From Peronospora farinosa (Eukaryota; Oomycota; Peronosporomycetes; Peronosporales; Peronosporaceae), in contig CANTFK010000990.1 of NCBI GenBank assembly GCA_947646735.1, positions 310,001-374,000 of the forward strand: a DNA stretch of 64,000 nucleotides, written 5' to 3'. The position numbers and the translations under genes are program-made. The first letter of the stretch is position 1, and each line of letters opens with the position of its first letter. Shown piece by piece: positions 33,856 to 45,796 of this stretch. The notes beneath the pieces were generated by a model. The model was not told the origin of the DNA. It did no database searches and saw nothing but the letters and a program-made list of their open reading frames with translations.

Positions 33856-34960
33856 ATGCACCGATTACCACGGTTGGCCATTGTGGCGTTGCATATAACC
33901 ACGAATGGCGGCCAATTCTCTGTCAAACTCACAGCAACCATACCGGTCACAGCTATCAAACAAGCTTTACACGACTTTGTCGCCATGCCAACCGATCGTA
34001 TTCTTAACCAGGACGACAATGAGCTATTCATGGAACTTTTCTTGTTTAAGGAGGTCCTCCGGGCCACTCTCTCGACACAAAGCGCTGGGACGGACGGTAA
34101 CACATCATTTCAAGAACTGTCAAGCACTACTAACACCGGCACTCGTCGCAATAGGTAACGACAAACTGCAGGGACGACCCTCCTTTTGGAGAGATTAAAA
34201 CCCTCTGCGAAGAAGGGTGATTCAGCAGACGCAATGAATGTTCGACCGATAGCGTTGCTCCAGTCAGGCTACAAAGGCGTCGTCAAGGTGTCATCTCATC
34301 AAGTACAAAAAGTCTTAGGAGTTCTTATTCAGAACACTCAACAAGGTTTTGTACATGGAAGAAAAATGTTCAAAACAGTCATGATGATGATGGCGCACTT
34401 TTAACAGCAACACACGAACCGGATCGGGAGCCTGCTGATAGTCAAGCAATGTTACTGCTGTGTTTCTCGCAAGGCATATGACACGGTCTCGCGCGATTCT
34501 TTATTCGAGATTATGCGGTATTTCGGATTTGCGAATTCCTTCGTTACAATAATTCATAAAGGCTCACCACAACACCACCGCCCGATTTGTAGTGAATGTG
34601 ATATTATCTGATCCGACCCCCGTACCTATGGGCATCCGACAGGGTTACTCGTTACAGTAAACTTCGAGCCTATTGCTCCCCGCCAGGTTCGCGCGCTGCG
34701 GTACTACTTTTTCTTTGTGTGGCGGAAAAACTAGCCATAGCACTATTGCAAAGTACCCAGATCAGGGGGCTGCGGCACTTTGGGCATTTCGCAGAAATGC
34801 TCCACTTTTGCCGATTTTTTACACCCCGCCGGGCAGATAATGGACGAAATGTGCATCGCTTCAAGGAGATCTCCATGCTATCTGTACGGAGAAAGAAGAG
34901 CGCACTGATCTCTTTCAATACAGCCATCGCAATCTTCGATAATGAAGTAATTTAAGTTGA
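33856..34960 (+). pseudogene. LINE (non-LTR) reverse transcriptase relic
   Basis: The frame 34186-34404 reads KKGDSADAMNVRPIALLQSGYK and then QQGFVHGRKMF, typical of the start of non-LTR RT (NYRPI.LL...YK, Q.GF..GR). Decayed continuation at about 34440-34650 includes KAYDTVSRD, matching the usual DF.KAYD.V motif, and GIRQGYSL. The frame 33856-34158 precedes it and may be the linker to the endonuclease. The catalytic (F/Y)xDD box is not found and stops are common. Confidence 0.65.
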
Positions 34961-34982
34961 TGTTTACTAGTTCTACGTAGTT

Positions 34983-35240
34983 TTAGTTTGCAGTTTCGAG
35001 TCTGGTCCCATGTTTTTGTCTCCTTTGATGTAGTGCATTGTCAGTTGATACTCGAAATGAATCAATTTCTAGCGTTTTACCCGCATGTTTGTTTCCGTGG
35101 GGTAAAAGAGATTCGTATGGTCCGTATAGAATACCCCGAGAAATCCCAGGAGCATAGTTTGATATTTTACGAAGTGTCTCAACAATCGAAAGTAATTCTA
35201 GATCCATGGTTGTATAGATGAGCTGGTGCTCATTTAGCAC
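34983..35240 (-). pseudogene. Gypsy RNase H fragment
   Basis: The minus strand starts LNEHQLIYTTMDLELLSIVETL, which resembles the Gypsy RNase H segment Y.T.E.ELL.IV.TL. The rest decays quickly. It is in opposite orientation to the Gypsy relic that follows, so it comes from a different insertion. Confidence 0.5.
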
Positions 35241-35493
35241 ACGAGACTAACACGCTTTGGTCTTGACCAGCACGCTACTGTCAGTACACCCGAAAGTCAG
35301 CGCACCGAGGCAAAAAGAATGGTCGATCATTAAACAGCACGGAAAAAAAATTGGAAGCGCCAAGTGAAACATCAGGTCGGACCAAGATTTACTACTCCAT
35401 ATTATGAAGACATTCTGACTCTTACACAGAAGCACAAGGTTTTTTTTGGCACATACAGGTGGTATCCTGAAAGGGTGAGTAGGTCATTCTCTC

Positions 35494-35529
35494 CGTGTAC
35501 TGGTTGGTGACCTCACCAACCAGTACACG
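35494..35529. repeat. Perfect 17-bp inverted repeat, 2-nt loop
   Basis: CGTGTACTGGTTGGTGA, then CC, then its exact reverse complement. It lies inside transposon debris and has no neighbouring gene. The strand-symmetric perfection is unusual for decayed sequence. Confidence 0.8.
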
Positions 35530-35799
35530 AAGAAAACTCCAATTCGAGATCATGTATTAAATATACATTACGCAAAAGAAACTTTCGTCCAGTGGTGCGT
35601 GTAGGCAACGCAATCTTACCTCGTGAAAGAAAAGGCTAACAAATCCGTCATAATGGCACGTGATAGTCAGAGAGTTTCTGTCCATGCGTCTGCTGTTCTT
35701 GTAAGCAAATTATCTAAGTGCATAAATAGCCCAGCTATACCACGATTTGTTGCTACGGTTAACATCGAAGGCAGCATCAAGGAAGAAACTAACCAGTAT

Positions 35800-37250
35800 T
35801 GAGACTGACTATGAGCTTGATCATGTAATGACGCTTTCATCTTCGATCACGGATCTCGTTCGTACGGCGTACGCTAACGTCGATCATTTTGCTACATGCT
35901 CTTGGCAGTGGTGAGTTTAAAGACTGGACATCAAATTGTCGGCATGATTACGTGCGATCCTTCCTCGATATTCCATTGAACAAAGGCTGTTATATAATTG
36001 TACGGATGCGGCGGATCCACCGCGCATTGTGGATTCTCTTGATGAGGACCTCAAATATCATATCTTCTAAGAAATACATGACACCGCCATCGGTGGTCAT
36101 TTGGGTCGTGAAAAGACCCATGCTTTAGTATGCCAATTTTATTGGTGGCCAAACTGTATTAATGGGTGAGCACATATGTGCGTACGTGTGAAACGTGGTA
36201 ACGGGTGAAACCCTCGCCCCACTAGGCGGCGCCGCTGGCTAGTTTGCCTGTTCCCACTGGGTGTTAGGAGTCTATTAGTATGGATTTTGTATTTGGCCTA
36301 CCGAAATGTTCGTAGGAAAACATGGGTATTGTGATCTTTGTTGACCGTTTAAGCAAGATGGCTCACTTAGCGGCTGTGATAGACTCGATCGATGGTGAAG
36401 GTACAGCACAGCTTTTTATCGATCGTGTCTTTGCCATCATGGCTTGCCAGTGGCAATTGTTTCTGATCGTGATCCTCGTTTTACGAGTAAATTTTGAAAG
36501 TCCGTCTTTCAGGTGCTGGGTACACGTTTGGACATGTCCACAGCGGATCATCCGCAGACCGATGGTCAAACTGAACGTGTAAATTGCGTTGTTGAAGATA
36601 TCCTCCGCATCGTTTGTGCTGAAACGCCTAAGCTATGGAGATCTATGATTCCTGTAGTCGAGTTTGCACTCAATAACTCCGTGCACGCTTCTACCGGCTA
36701 CACTCCGTTCTATGTAAATGGTCTCACACACCCACGCGTTCCTTTAACGCTACCACCGAGTGGTTCAGGGCTTGGTGGGGGAGAGGTTGCCGATCGGCTT
36801 GCTGATGTCAGCCCTAATACTGTTAAGAAACAGGTGAACGCGTTTCTCTCAACGCGACTAAATGTCTTACGACATGTGCAAGACGCAAGGGCTGATAGCC
36901 AAGACGAACAGAAGGAATATACGGATGCTAAGGGCAGAAGTTGTCTTGATGATTATGAGGTCGGAGACCAAGTATTATTAACGGCTAATAAACTACCTAC
37001 TAAAGTAGTGTCTGCTGTTTTAAAGAAAAGTTGCATCCACTCTTCATCGAGACCTTTACGGTCGTGGCCACGAAAGGCTTAGCGTATACGCTTAGTCTGC
37101 CACGCAAGTTGCGTATACATCCCGTCTTTTACGTTGGCATGCTCAAGCCATATCAGTATCCGTACCAAGTGAATGCTATGGCGCTTACCCCGATATCGTC
37201 GCTGGCACTTGCGCGAACAGTCCACATGATACTCAGACGCCACGCATAAT
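35800..37250 (+). pseudogene. Gypsy integrase and pol C-terminus relic
   Basis: Pieces in several frames show the integrase zinc region (GGHLGREKTHAL, FYWWPN; about 36085-36150), MDFVFGLP (36279), VIFVDRLSKMAHLA (frame 36322-36582) and then DGQTERVNCVVEDILR (frame 36513-37082). A region leading to HPVFYVGMLKPYQYP follows (37031-37249). The catalytic Glu is kept, but stops and frameshifts break the frame at least four times. It resembles G1 in domain order but not in detail. Confidence 0.7.
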
Positions 37251-37259
37251 ATTTTTGTC

Positions 37260-37860
37260 TACAAAGGCGCTATCGTCTTCATCTTTAGTTTCGCCTACGA
37301 ACAGCAAGATAAGAACTCCTTCCATGGGAGTGTCAAATTGCACCATGTGCTTGCCTATCCAGGCGTGCCTTGTATTGGCTTAGGGTGGTCTTGACTAGCT
37401 CTAGATACCTTTGGTGAAGCGCCGCTTGTGCGTTGAGCTTCTCGGGCGTAGCAGCATCCGGTCCTATGGAGCGAATGCAGTGACCTCTTTGAGACGCTCT
37501 CCGACAAATCGTTGCTTAAAGACATTGTCGAGATGCCTTTTGAGCTAGGCCATGGCCTTTGCTTGGTGTGTAGAGCTTGCCTTCATTTGAATCTGCTGTG
37601 ACTGTTGCTTTGCAAGCGACAGTTCGCGACTGTTGCTTTGCAAGCCACGAGTTCGCGATCGTGGAAGTGGAAGTTTCGCAAGGCGCTAAGCGCATTGAAG
37701 TTTGAGTGACAGCGACACCACGTTCGGGAAATGGGTTTGGTTCATGACGAGAGTCAACATCAACAACAGGAGAGCTAGGCCTAGCCTCTTTGTGATCCAT
37801 GACGTTTGTGTCGCCCTCGTAGTCCACCAAGTCTTCAAGACTTTTCTCTAAAAGGTATAA
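37260..37860 (-). pseudogene. Antisense frame after a Gypsy pol relic
   Basis: Directly downstream of the Gypsy pol relic the minus strand shows a frame (37516-37830, MVDYEGDTNVMDHKEARPSS...). It is followed in another frame by a helical, Gln/Leu/Lys-rich stretch about 37330-37440 (ALHQRYLELVKTTLSQYKAR). The position and orientation match the antisense frames of GA, GB and GX. Sequence similarity to them is not obvious to me. Confidence 0.35.
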
Positions 37861-38005
37861 AGAGTCTCGGACTCGATGCGAGGCGTGGTCATAAGCGTGG
37901 AACTTTGAACAACCGTTCGATGTACACTACGCAAACCTCTTTTTGCAGTCAATGTGTCGATTGACATTATGTGTAACGTCAGTCTGGTGGGAAAGAGCGT
38001 AATGG

Positions 38006-38641
38006 GGTTACACGACGGTTATAACATCATACCGAAAGTACATTAGGTTCAAGTTGCTATAAGGCATATAATGTATTCTTAACACTGATTCTTTTAAAAG
38101 GGGTATTATAGATGAGTGACTTTATAAGGTATCAGTAATACCTTATACTATCGATATCAGATTCATATTTGATACAGTAGTACTAAGTACAACATACACT
38201 GATGATTGGATGATTCCATATCCAGATACAGACGATGGCATACTATACTTATTATAATTGTAGTTGATCTTGTGTAGGGTTATTAGAGTAGAATTATTCA
38301 TAAAAACGTTATGCATAAATAAAATCAGTTCTCATTTTGAGTCGTAGAGATAAACCGGTATTGGCTTGTTTCTCTTGTGCGCTTCGTGCGTAGGTTCCTC
38401 GAACCTTCAAGCTCCTAGCTTGTTCTTGCACTCTGTGCGTTGGTTATCAGAACCCTAAAGCTTATTGCTCGCAGACTAAAAGTCCCCCCTTGTTCTGTAG
38501 AACAGGGTGATCGTAGTCGTTTAATTAGTTCCTTAGAACTAAGTGACTTCAAGCTGTAAATTTATTTTAGTTCTATCGATATAACGGTCTTCCAGACTTT
38601 ACAGTCTTCCACCGACTAAAGAGCTGTGTAACCTTGCTACA
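38006..38641. repeat. Probable solo LTR, Copia-like
   Basis: The stretch opens near GGTTACACGACGG and closes with TAACCTTGCTACA. It is AT-rich at first, with a T-rich, CTT-repeating second half, which is LTR-like composition. The motif ACACGACGG also occurs, reversed, beside the Copia relic at 12330-12385. No partner LTR or target duplication was found, so this is tentative. Confidence 0.35.
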
Positions 38642-39739
38642 AAGAAGGGAAATGCTAATCGAAGCGATTGAAGAAAGTGGGGCCACAACACATGTACTAT
38701 TTGAGCTTGTTATAGCACACTATTTAAGAGCTTTAGGAACTGCGTAGTGAAAGCGACAAGCTAATTGATGTGAATGCAACTTAACCACATCCGCTCACCA
38801 TCTTGACGTATAACCAAACAAATTGGTCTATGCATTAAAGCCCAACCAGGCATCATAGATATCTGTATCATCTTTGCCTATTTCAACGTAAAGTTGATGA
38901 CTTCTAACTCAACATCTAAGAGAGCATCCTGCTGCTCTTGCGGTTTCCGTACGTACTTTATGTCTTCTCCAGCGCATACGCTTAGTATTCTCGGTGGATT
39001 GACGACGGTATGTGTGTTGAGTTTGGCCATGATGTGGTGTGGTGTTGTGTTTTGTGATTCAAACAAAATCTTTGGAAATAGTAAAAATGTGACAAAGCTA
39101 TGATGGGTGGAAAAAGCAAAAAGTGTGGTGAAATAAGCAATTCCCTAACTAACCACACCTTTTCGTTAAGGAACACACATTCCAGATTCGTCCCAATCTA
39201 ATTGGCCAAAACACTTTTTGCCCTTTTGGTAGTAGAAAGAGGCCGTCGATAATAATGATCACTCTACCCATTAGAGAGATAATGAACATCCTTGCACCAC
39301 CCCCGCAACTTGCACATGCATCCTTGTTACAAGCAAGTGCAGCAGCATCACCAGCATTACCAGTAGATGTAAAAGCATTGAAATAGAATCGTCCAAATGG
39401 ACACTCTATAACCAAATTAGAAAAAATTGCGAAAGTGATGACAGAAGCGTTATTGCTTTTTATTTAAATGAAGCTAGTGGATGTTCTTTAACATCGGCTT
39501 TCTCTATGAATCACCTTCGCTGCTTGAGCCTCATTGTCATGCTTGAAAAGAAAATTAAAGACCGCGCCTATATACATTTAGTAAACATGCGTGAGCCGCG
39601 ATTGTCAGGATCATTGACCATACATTGTCACCTCAGGGTCCAGGCCGCTGGTTAAATCTCCTCGTGACACTTCACAACGCGCATCTTGCAAAATACTCCG
39701 GGCTCGAGCTTTCTTCAGCATCCATTATTTCAATCGAGC
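38642..39739. other. Unassigned stretch, possible small gene remnants
   Basis: On the minus strand 38878-39066 encodes HIMAKLNTHTVVNPPRILSV... with ordinary protein composition, and 39149-39415 gives an 88-residue frame with several Cys. Neither matches a family I recognise, and both end abruptly. They could be exons of a host gene or debris. Confidence 0.25.
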
Positions 39740-40873
39740 GCTTCGAGAGAAGCTGCTACGTACTACATTGGCACACCTCTTTAAGCACGCGAGGAAGCGG
39801 TACAACCATTTAACCTCCGCGTGCGGTGGTGGTGGTGTTGGTCGGCGCTTGAGCAGCAGCACCAACCGTTGACGGTCGCCTTAGCCAACCGCTCAACGAG
39901 CTTTTAACAAGTCCTTCACTTACGACACGCAGAAGCTAATCCAGCTATTCGTGCGCAGTAAGCGTTAGATAGGATATTCAAGACTGACTTCTATTTGTGT
40001 AAGTAAACGCGTTATTCGAGCCGTCTTGCCCATAAAGTGGCTCAACTTCCGCATGCGTCGGATTATCTCGCATTCTCTAAATTTTCTTTCTACTCTTGCC
40101 AATCTTAATTAATCGGTGCGCCCTATAAGGTCCGCACTAAAAAATTCCAGTCTGCACGATCCTGCTCAAACAGGAGAAGGAGGTGCAAATGTAGGGCCAG
40201 TCGACGGCGGTGTCCAGCGGTAGATTTTTTGCTTTAATCCCTTAGATGTCTATCTTGTCAACGAGTCCCCTCCTAAGAGGGTCTCTTTTTGCTTCCACCG
40301 GGGTCAAAGGATTACACGAGCTTACCTGAGCCGAGATGCCGGGATTTCAGAACTTCGGGCGTGGCGGCGCACATCACGGCGGCTTTTCTGGCGGCTAGGG
40401 GTGATAGCGGCAAGAGAGAGGTGTGTAAAGGGAGAGGACTGTCCAAACTGACGGATGCCGCGAAAGCATCCGACCAAGGCCTGACTTATGATCGAGCTAG
40501 CTTAAGCCTTCCGGGTGGGCGTTACCTCAATTCGACCAGAATACTTATATATAGTAAAATAATGATTTAATGTGAGCCTTACTACTGACAGGTCAATTAT
40601 GCAAAGATTAGATACGCGTCTTTTTAAATGCGTATCCCTACGTGCGAGTTTAAATTACGTTTAAGCTCGCTGATGACGTCCGTTTGTGACGTCATCATGA
40701 CGCCGCGTCCCAACTGGGTGTCACCTCCGTCGAATGTAAATTCATTCGTGGATATCACATTGGGTCACATTGATGTGCCTCATGTGGGAGGTGTAAGGCA
40801 CCATGGTCCCTTTGAGACCTCCTCGTTGATTATCATATACTAAACGGACTTGTGTAGCCATTGACCCGTTACA
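39740..40873 (-). repeat. Gypsy LTR of GA 3' subtype, interrupted
   Basis: The left part (39740 to about 40005) and right part (about 40525-40873, ending GACCCGTTACA) align to successive parts of the LTR at 13842-14441. About 500 bp of unrelated sequence lie between them. The LTR reads on the minus strand. The left border is approximate. Confidence 0.6.
40010..40525. mobile_element. Unidentified insertion within an LTR
   Basis: About 500 bp present here but absent from the homologous LTR at 13842-14441. It contains a 93-codon frame on the plus strand (40289-40570) without recognised motifs. I see no clear terminal repeats or target duplication; the borders are uncertain by tens of bases. Confidence 0.35.
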
Positions 40874-41108
40874 AAGTCACTTTTTCAATAGATATCTTTG
40901 CAAAAAGTTGTTCGTGTTTGATAAGCGGATGCCCGAGGTGTTTATCTGGATGGAAGATATAGTAGGTGCACAGCTTGGTCTTTCAAACCTAATGTAGCCC
41001 CGAAGCCTTTTCTAAAAGCGAATAAGAGAGCAGCTAGTGAATGCAGCATTTGACAGCTGCTCGTCTGGCAACAGGTTTCAGCAATTAAAGCAGCCATTAA
41101 GTGCGTAA

Positions 41109-41683
41109 TGTAACAGGGCATTAAACATTTAGTAATATACTTAATGTAAGGTTTGAATATTTATAACTAATTTGACCTGTCACTTGGGTGCGATACACGA
41201 ATGTGATCCGCCCTCGTGAATGTGATATCCATTGATGGATTCACATGGGAAGGGATGACGCCAGTTGAAGCTAGGAATCGCGACGTCTCAGAAGGACGTC
41301 AGTCGCAAGTATAAATCTAGATTTAAGTTCATGCGACAGGATACGCTTCTAAAGAGTCGCGTATCCGATCTATATACATATATAGCCAATCAGTAGTTAA
41401 GTTTATATTTAGTTATAATTCATTAAATATAGCTCAGTCTTGAATTTACTACACTGTCTACTACGCACAAGTAAGCTTCTGCGTGACGTAAGTAGGACAC
41501 TTGTTAATTGTTCGTTGCGTTCTCGCTTAAGCGAGAGGCAACTGGTGGTACGACTGCTTAAGCAGTCGACCAACCGCATATCCACCCTCGCACGCAAAGG
41601 TAAGACGGTCTAACCGCTTCCTCGCTTGTGTTGAAGGTGTGTGCTAGTAGCACCAGGCAACTTCGTAAAAGTGCCCGTCTACA
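41109..41683 (+). repeat. Solo LTR of the GA/GB family
   Basis: 575 bp, TGTAACAGGGCATT to GTCTACA, flanked by the direct repeat CGTAA (41104-41108 and 41684-41688). Its U3 agrees with the 5' LTR of GA (20952-21543). The target duplication shows that a complete element inserted here and later recombined between its LTRs. It retains the paired CTTAAG palindromes near 41522-41570. Confidence 0.9.
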
Positions 41684-42575
41684 CGTAAATTGATTGAGAA
41701 CGGAGGGTGGGGTCTGGATATGTACCACTTTTCACTTTCTTTAACGAATCACTCTGGCTTATACTTGCAGTCGACCTTAAGCTTTCAACAAATGGCGAGC
41801 TGAATTATTTAGTAGTCGATGCCAGCAATATGTCAAAGCGCTTATGGTAAGACGACGCGTCTTTGATTAAAACCACTACCAATAAAAACTAAAATGTGCA
41901 TCATTGAAAATAAAGACCATTTAGTACATCGCAATTATGATGACCAGCGCTGTTTTACACTAGGATGGGTGTCTTTATCGTATCTGCCGCTGCGCAAATT
42001 GCTAATGCTAACTCCGTCATCAGGAGCGACATCTGCTTTGGCGCTTAGTATACTTGGAAACCGCTTCGGTCTTTAAGCCGGCATTACACCCTTATGCGTC
42101 AGGTTAAGCCCATGAGCCCATGAGCTCAACCTGACGCGTAATCGTAGCCATTTTTTTCGTGAGATAGCCATTTCTGGGATGCTTGACCACTTAGTTTAGT
42201 GTGCTATAATTTTACTTGGATGTAGGCAACGTCAAAACGACAGAGACCACGCATGTCTGTTATTAGCCTGTATGCAATAAACAGCCGGTGTGCTGTAATG
42301 ATCATTAGTAGGACACAAAGTATAACGACACCGAGATGGCTTTTTATCGACCACATAACACGGCTTAGAGCCCTTTCAAGAGTAGCTTCATCCTAAGCTC
42401 GTGGCCATTACAGCATCAATTTGTACGTTCGTTATATGGCACAGTGTACCACATTCATACGTTAGACTGTCCGTTGCATGAATGACGCGTTTTTAGACTT
42501 CATTTATTGTTGACCTTCCTTACCTTGTCCAGCATATACAAGAAATTGGAACCACACGTACTAAATTCTTGCGCT
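41684..42575. other. Intergenic region upstream of the C2 gene
   Basis: No gene seen. It contains a small inverted repeat, GCGTCAGGTT (42096-42105) and AACCTGACGC (42128-42137). TCATTTATT at about 42500, some 75 nt before the C2 start codon, partly resembles the oomycete initiator. Confidence 0.4.
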
Positions 42576-43667
42576 ATGGCACCAGCACTTGTACAACGTT
42601 ACAAGTTGGTGCTCCAAGTGTACAGTGCCGAGGAGTTACAGCACTCGTCGTCTCAAGGCGCCTATTGCAAGTTATATGTGGGATCCACGACCATGATAGA
42701 GGGCAGTCATAAGACCATGAGCAAAAAAGACTCGACCGATGTTGCCCCATCCAACGAGGAACTAAACGAGGTCTGCCACCTTGAGGTTCGGCGCACGCGT
42801 ACACAACAGCAGGGGCTTAACACAACGGCATCATTCAAAACCATTTGGGACGAGATGTTTGAAGTGCCGATACGACCGGGGGTGGAGCTGGCGCGTCAGA
42901 TTGTAAGCATTCGCGTCAAGAGCCAGCACTTACTCTTTTGCCCTGTGATCGGGGCTTGCGCTGTCTCTCTTTCCAATCTGTGTCCTGGAGAGAGATTGAA
43001 GCAGTGGTTCCCGTTGCAAAAGGGCAAGAAAACTGCTGGTCGTATCCGCATCATGCTACTGATTGCACCAGAAGATAACGCCTTAGTAGCCAGACGGAAG
43101 CAACCGAACCAAGATGTGGTAGCAGCTAGAGCAGCCAACCACGAAGCTGAAGAAGCCATTAAGAGGCTGGTAGACAAACAACTCAGAAAGGAGACCGAAC
43201 GACGACAGAGACGACTCCATCGGACGTCCAGTGGACCCCCAGTGGAGGTGAAACTACCAGCATATGAGCAAGATAATAATCTCTTGGTTATTGACAAGAG
43301 ACACGAAAACGAAGAAGATGCTACATGGCCATTGCCACCTAGTGTTTCGTCGCCTAAATTTTTGTTACCGTTGGGTACTTCAACAGCTTCGAGGGGCAAT
43401 TGTCAGCAGGAGAAGACTTCTCAGTCGACTAACAAAGAACACAATTTACTTGCATCGCCAATGTCAGATTATGAGCAACGGCTAGACAGGAAAGTGCGAC
43501 AAGTGAGGAAGGAGACGGCAAGACTACGCAAGCTCAAATTGCAGCTGAAGAAATATATCCCGGATTTGCAGATGGACTCGGACTCGGACGATTCGTTGGA
43601 CTCAGAGGAGGAAACGGAGATGTTGTCGCCGAGGCCACTCTTGTCATTTGAGTCAGAGCGACATTAG
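42576..43667 (+). CDS. C2-domain protein with coiled coil
   Basis: A single-exon frame of 363 residues. The first ATG in good position is at 42576 (MAPALVQRYKLVLQVYSAEEL). Residues about 8-155 look like a C2 domain: a beta strand with YKLVLQVYSAEEL, CKLYVG, then SFKTIWDEMFEVPI and a V..IRVKSQ strand. C2 domains usually bind membranes or proteins, some through calcium. I do not see a full set of calcium-binding Asp residues, so calcium binding is uncertain. Residues about 185-235 and 305-345 are Lys/Arg/Glu-rich and probably coiled coil, and the C-terminus is acidic (DSDSDDSLDSEEE). No signal peptide or membrane segment. An intact host gene between transposons. Confidence 0.75.
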   Translation: MAPALVQRYKLVLQVYSAEELQHSSSQGAYCKLYVGSTTMIEGSHKTMSKKDSTDVAPSNEELNEVCHLEVRRTRTQQQGLNTTASFKTIWDEMFEVPIRPGVELARQIVSIRVKSQHLLFCPVIGACAVSLSNLCPGERLKQWFPLQKGKKTAGRIRIMLLIAPEDNALVARRKQPNQDVVAARAANHEAEEAIKRLVDKQLRKETERRQRRLHRTSSGPPVEVKLPAYEQDNNLLVIDKRHENEEDATWPLPPSVSSPKFLLPLGTSTASRGNCQQEKTSQSTNKEHNLLASPMSDYEQRLDRKVRQVRKETARLRKLKLQLKKYIPDLQMDSDSDDSLDSEEETEMLSPRPLLSFESERH

Positions 43668-45796
43668 TGTGTGCAGTCCGAGGAGAATCAATTAAAGAAT
43701 CATAACGAGGTGAAGATATCGCGCGATTTGGTACGCACTCGAAATTAGGATCTGCATACGAAAACGAGACAAAGCAGTGTCAAGATTTGAAAACGAACTA
43801 AAAATGTGTTATCGCCTTTTTAGCGAAAGCGTGTGTAGTGGTGTATTACAGTCAAGCCTTACATCGGATGCAATTAGCTGGACGACACCGAAAGAAAGGT
43901 TGATGTTGCTTACTTGACCAGTATTTCAAGAATGATAAGAGCTGAAGAGCATATGATTCACGTACTCTTGACCTGACAACCCACGATATGTGTAGTGGCA
44001 CAGGATTACGACAAAAATCTTAGCCCTGCACTATAGCAGAAATGCAGCAGTATCGTATTGGGGATGCAACACACTTTCTGACGGTAGGCCTATAACAAGC
44101 AAGCTGCAAGCTGGGGCCTAGCGATTCTGCTGAGCGGGCTTTAAAGGAAGGGTCACACAGCAAAAAGCAAACGCGTGTAAGTAGCGCCAACCCATTTTCG
44201 TAACCTCATAAAAGATGAAGCGAGTAAGAAGGCTGTTGGGTTGGACATGGTGAAGTATGTGGCACATGTTCTACTTTTGCTAACGACCTTATTCATTTTC
44301 CAGTAAAGCAATCATTCTCTTTCTCGCTTCCTCGTTCTACTGCCTGAATACTTTGGACGTCAAGAGGGGCACCCCCCAAATGACACGTAAGTGGGTCCGT
44401 TGGCCAAGTACAAGGATTTCTCATGACTGAATCTTTTTGGGTTATCAAGCGCTGGAAAAATTTCTCTTCGTGGTTCCGGGGGCGACCTCAGAGAATTAGT
44501 CGGCGACTTAGCAATATCGTGAAAGTTTCAATATAATCTGACCTTTTAGCAGGGAGATCCGACACTTGGGCGATGATCCTTCCAATACCCTGGAGATATC
44601 CTGCGGACCGCTTCTCTTCCGGGTCCGCACGCTGCAATGTCTCCCAAAGCGCGTGCAGCGAGGAGAAGGTCTCCTCTTTTTACCTTGGCCAACTTTTCGG
44701 AGACATTTCACCCACTGTGAAGGGGCCCGCTTCGTTGTTGCACTTGACTGCATTTGAGAAGCGAATCATTGAGGACACTGTTGTCGTTAGCGTGTTCAGT
44801 ACAGTAAAACGTTAAACCTGTTTCTTAACTTGTAATAATCCGAAGTTGTCCCCGAAGCAAAAAGTAATAAGTTATTTAGGATAGTAGCGATCAATCAATT
44901 ATCGTGGCAGCCGTCGTATCCTTAGTTCTGTACTCGGCACCATAGGATTCTTGCACATGAATTCCTGTAGCACCGCTTCGAATCTTCTTCATTACTTGAC
45001 ACTATTTCTCCTCTTTGTCTTGGTTAGCTCCTCGATGCTTCGTTTGCTTTAATTAATTCGTTAAAAAATTTATGAATGCGCCCATCCGCAGCTTGTAGTA
45101 CATCAATCCCTTGTTTTTGCGGCCCTGTCGTCCTCAAGTGTTGCTGTTGGGGTTTAAGACTCAATATGTCGTTATACATTTACACATCGAGCCCTTTAAA
45201 CTCGTACTTGCTTGTCAGCAGGGAGCTCAACTTGAATGCGCCGATAAATATGTGGCTTTTCATCTTCGTCTTGGCTTTGGAATGCCATGGTTTGGACTTA
45301 ACCAGCCCGAATTTGCATTTCTCATACTGTACCATTAAATTGCAATTTGTTGTTCCTCATTGTGAACGCTCCAGTTTTTCTCTGTTATCTGCACATCTAG
45401 TTGTCAATTAGTCGACACACAAGACCGTAAGCCAGCGTTAAGCAAATGCATCAAGGTTTGCTTGATTTGGGACTGTTTCTTTCACCCGCTTCGGAACGCC
45501 AACTATATAATTGCCTTAACGTCTCCTTCATATCTTTTTTGCGACAATAAGGCTTTCCTGCTCACATACCGCTGTCGGACTTGTCACGTCCGTGCCCACG
45601 CAGATCAAAAAAACCAAAGGTCACATTTGTATACCTCGTAAAGCAGCAAGAGTTTACTACACCCATCGATTTACCAGCCAGTACTAGTCATGAAGTTGTT
45701 TTGTACTAAAATTTGAGCAAACAGCCACAAAAGAACACACATAATTCTTGGGTCAACCAGCCATAATTTGTGGCAGCCCTTGAATCAAAGCCACTT
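43668..45796. other. Intergenic region between C2 and LRR genes
   Basis: Two spots show coding-like composition. One is 44508-44820, open on both strands in part, with the plus strand giving 44573-44815. The other is about 44960-45330 on the minus strand, broken by stops. I recognise no domain in either. They may be old transposon or gene fragments; no LTR terminus is evident. Confidence 0.3.

Noticed and set aside
44508..44820. Possible small gene between the C2 and LRR genes
   Set aside because: Open on both strands for under 85 codons with no recognised domain; kept only as an unassigned stretch.
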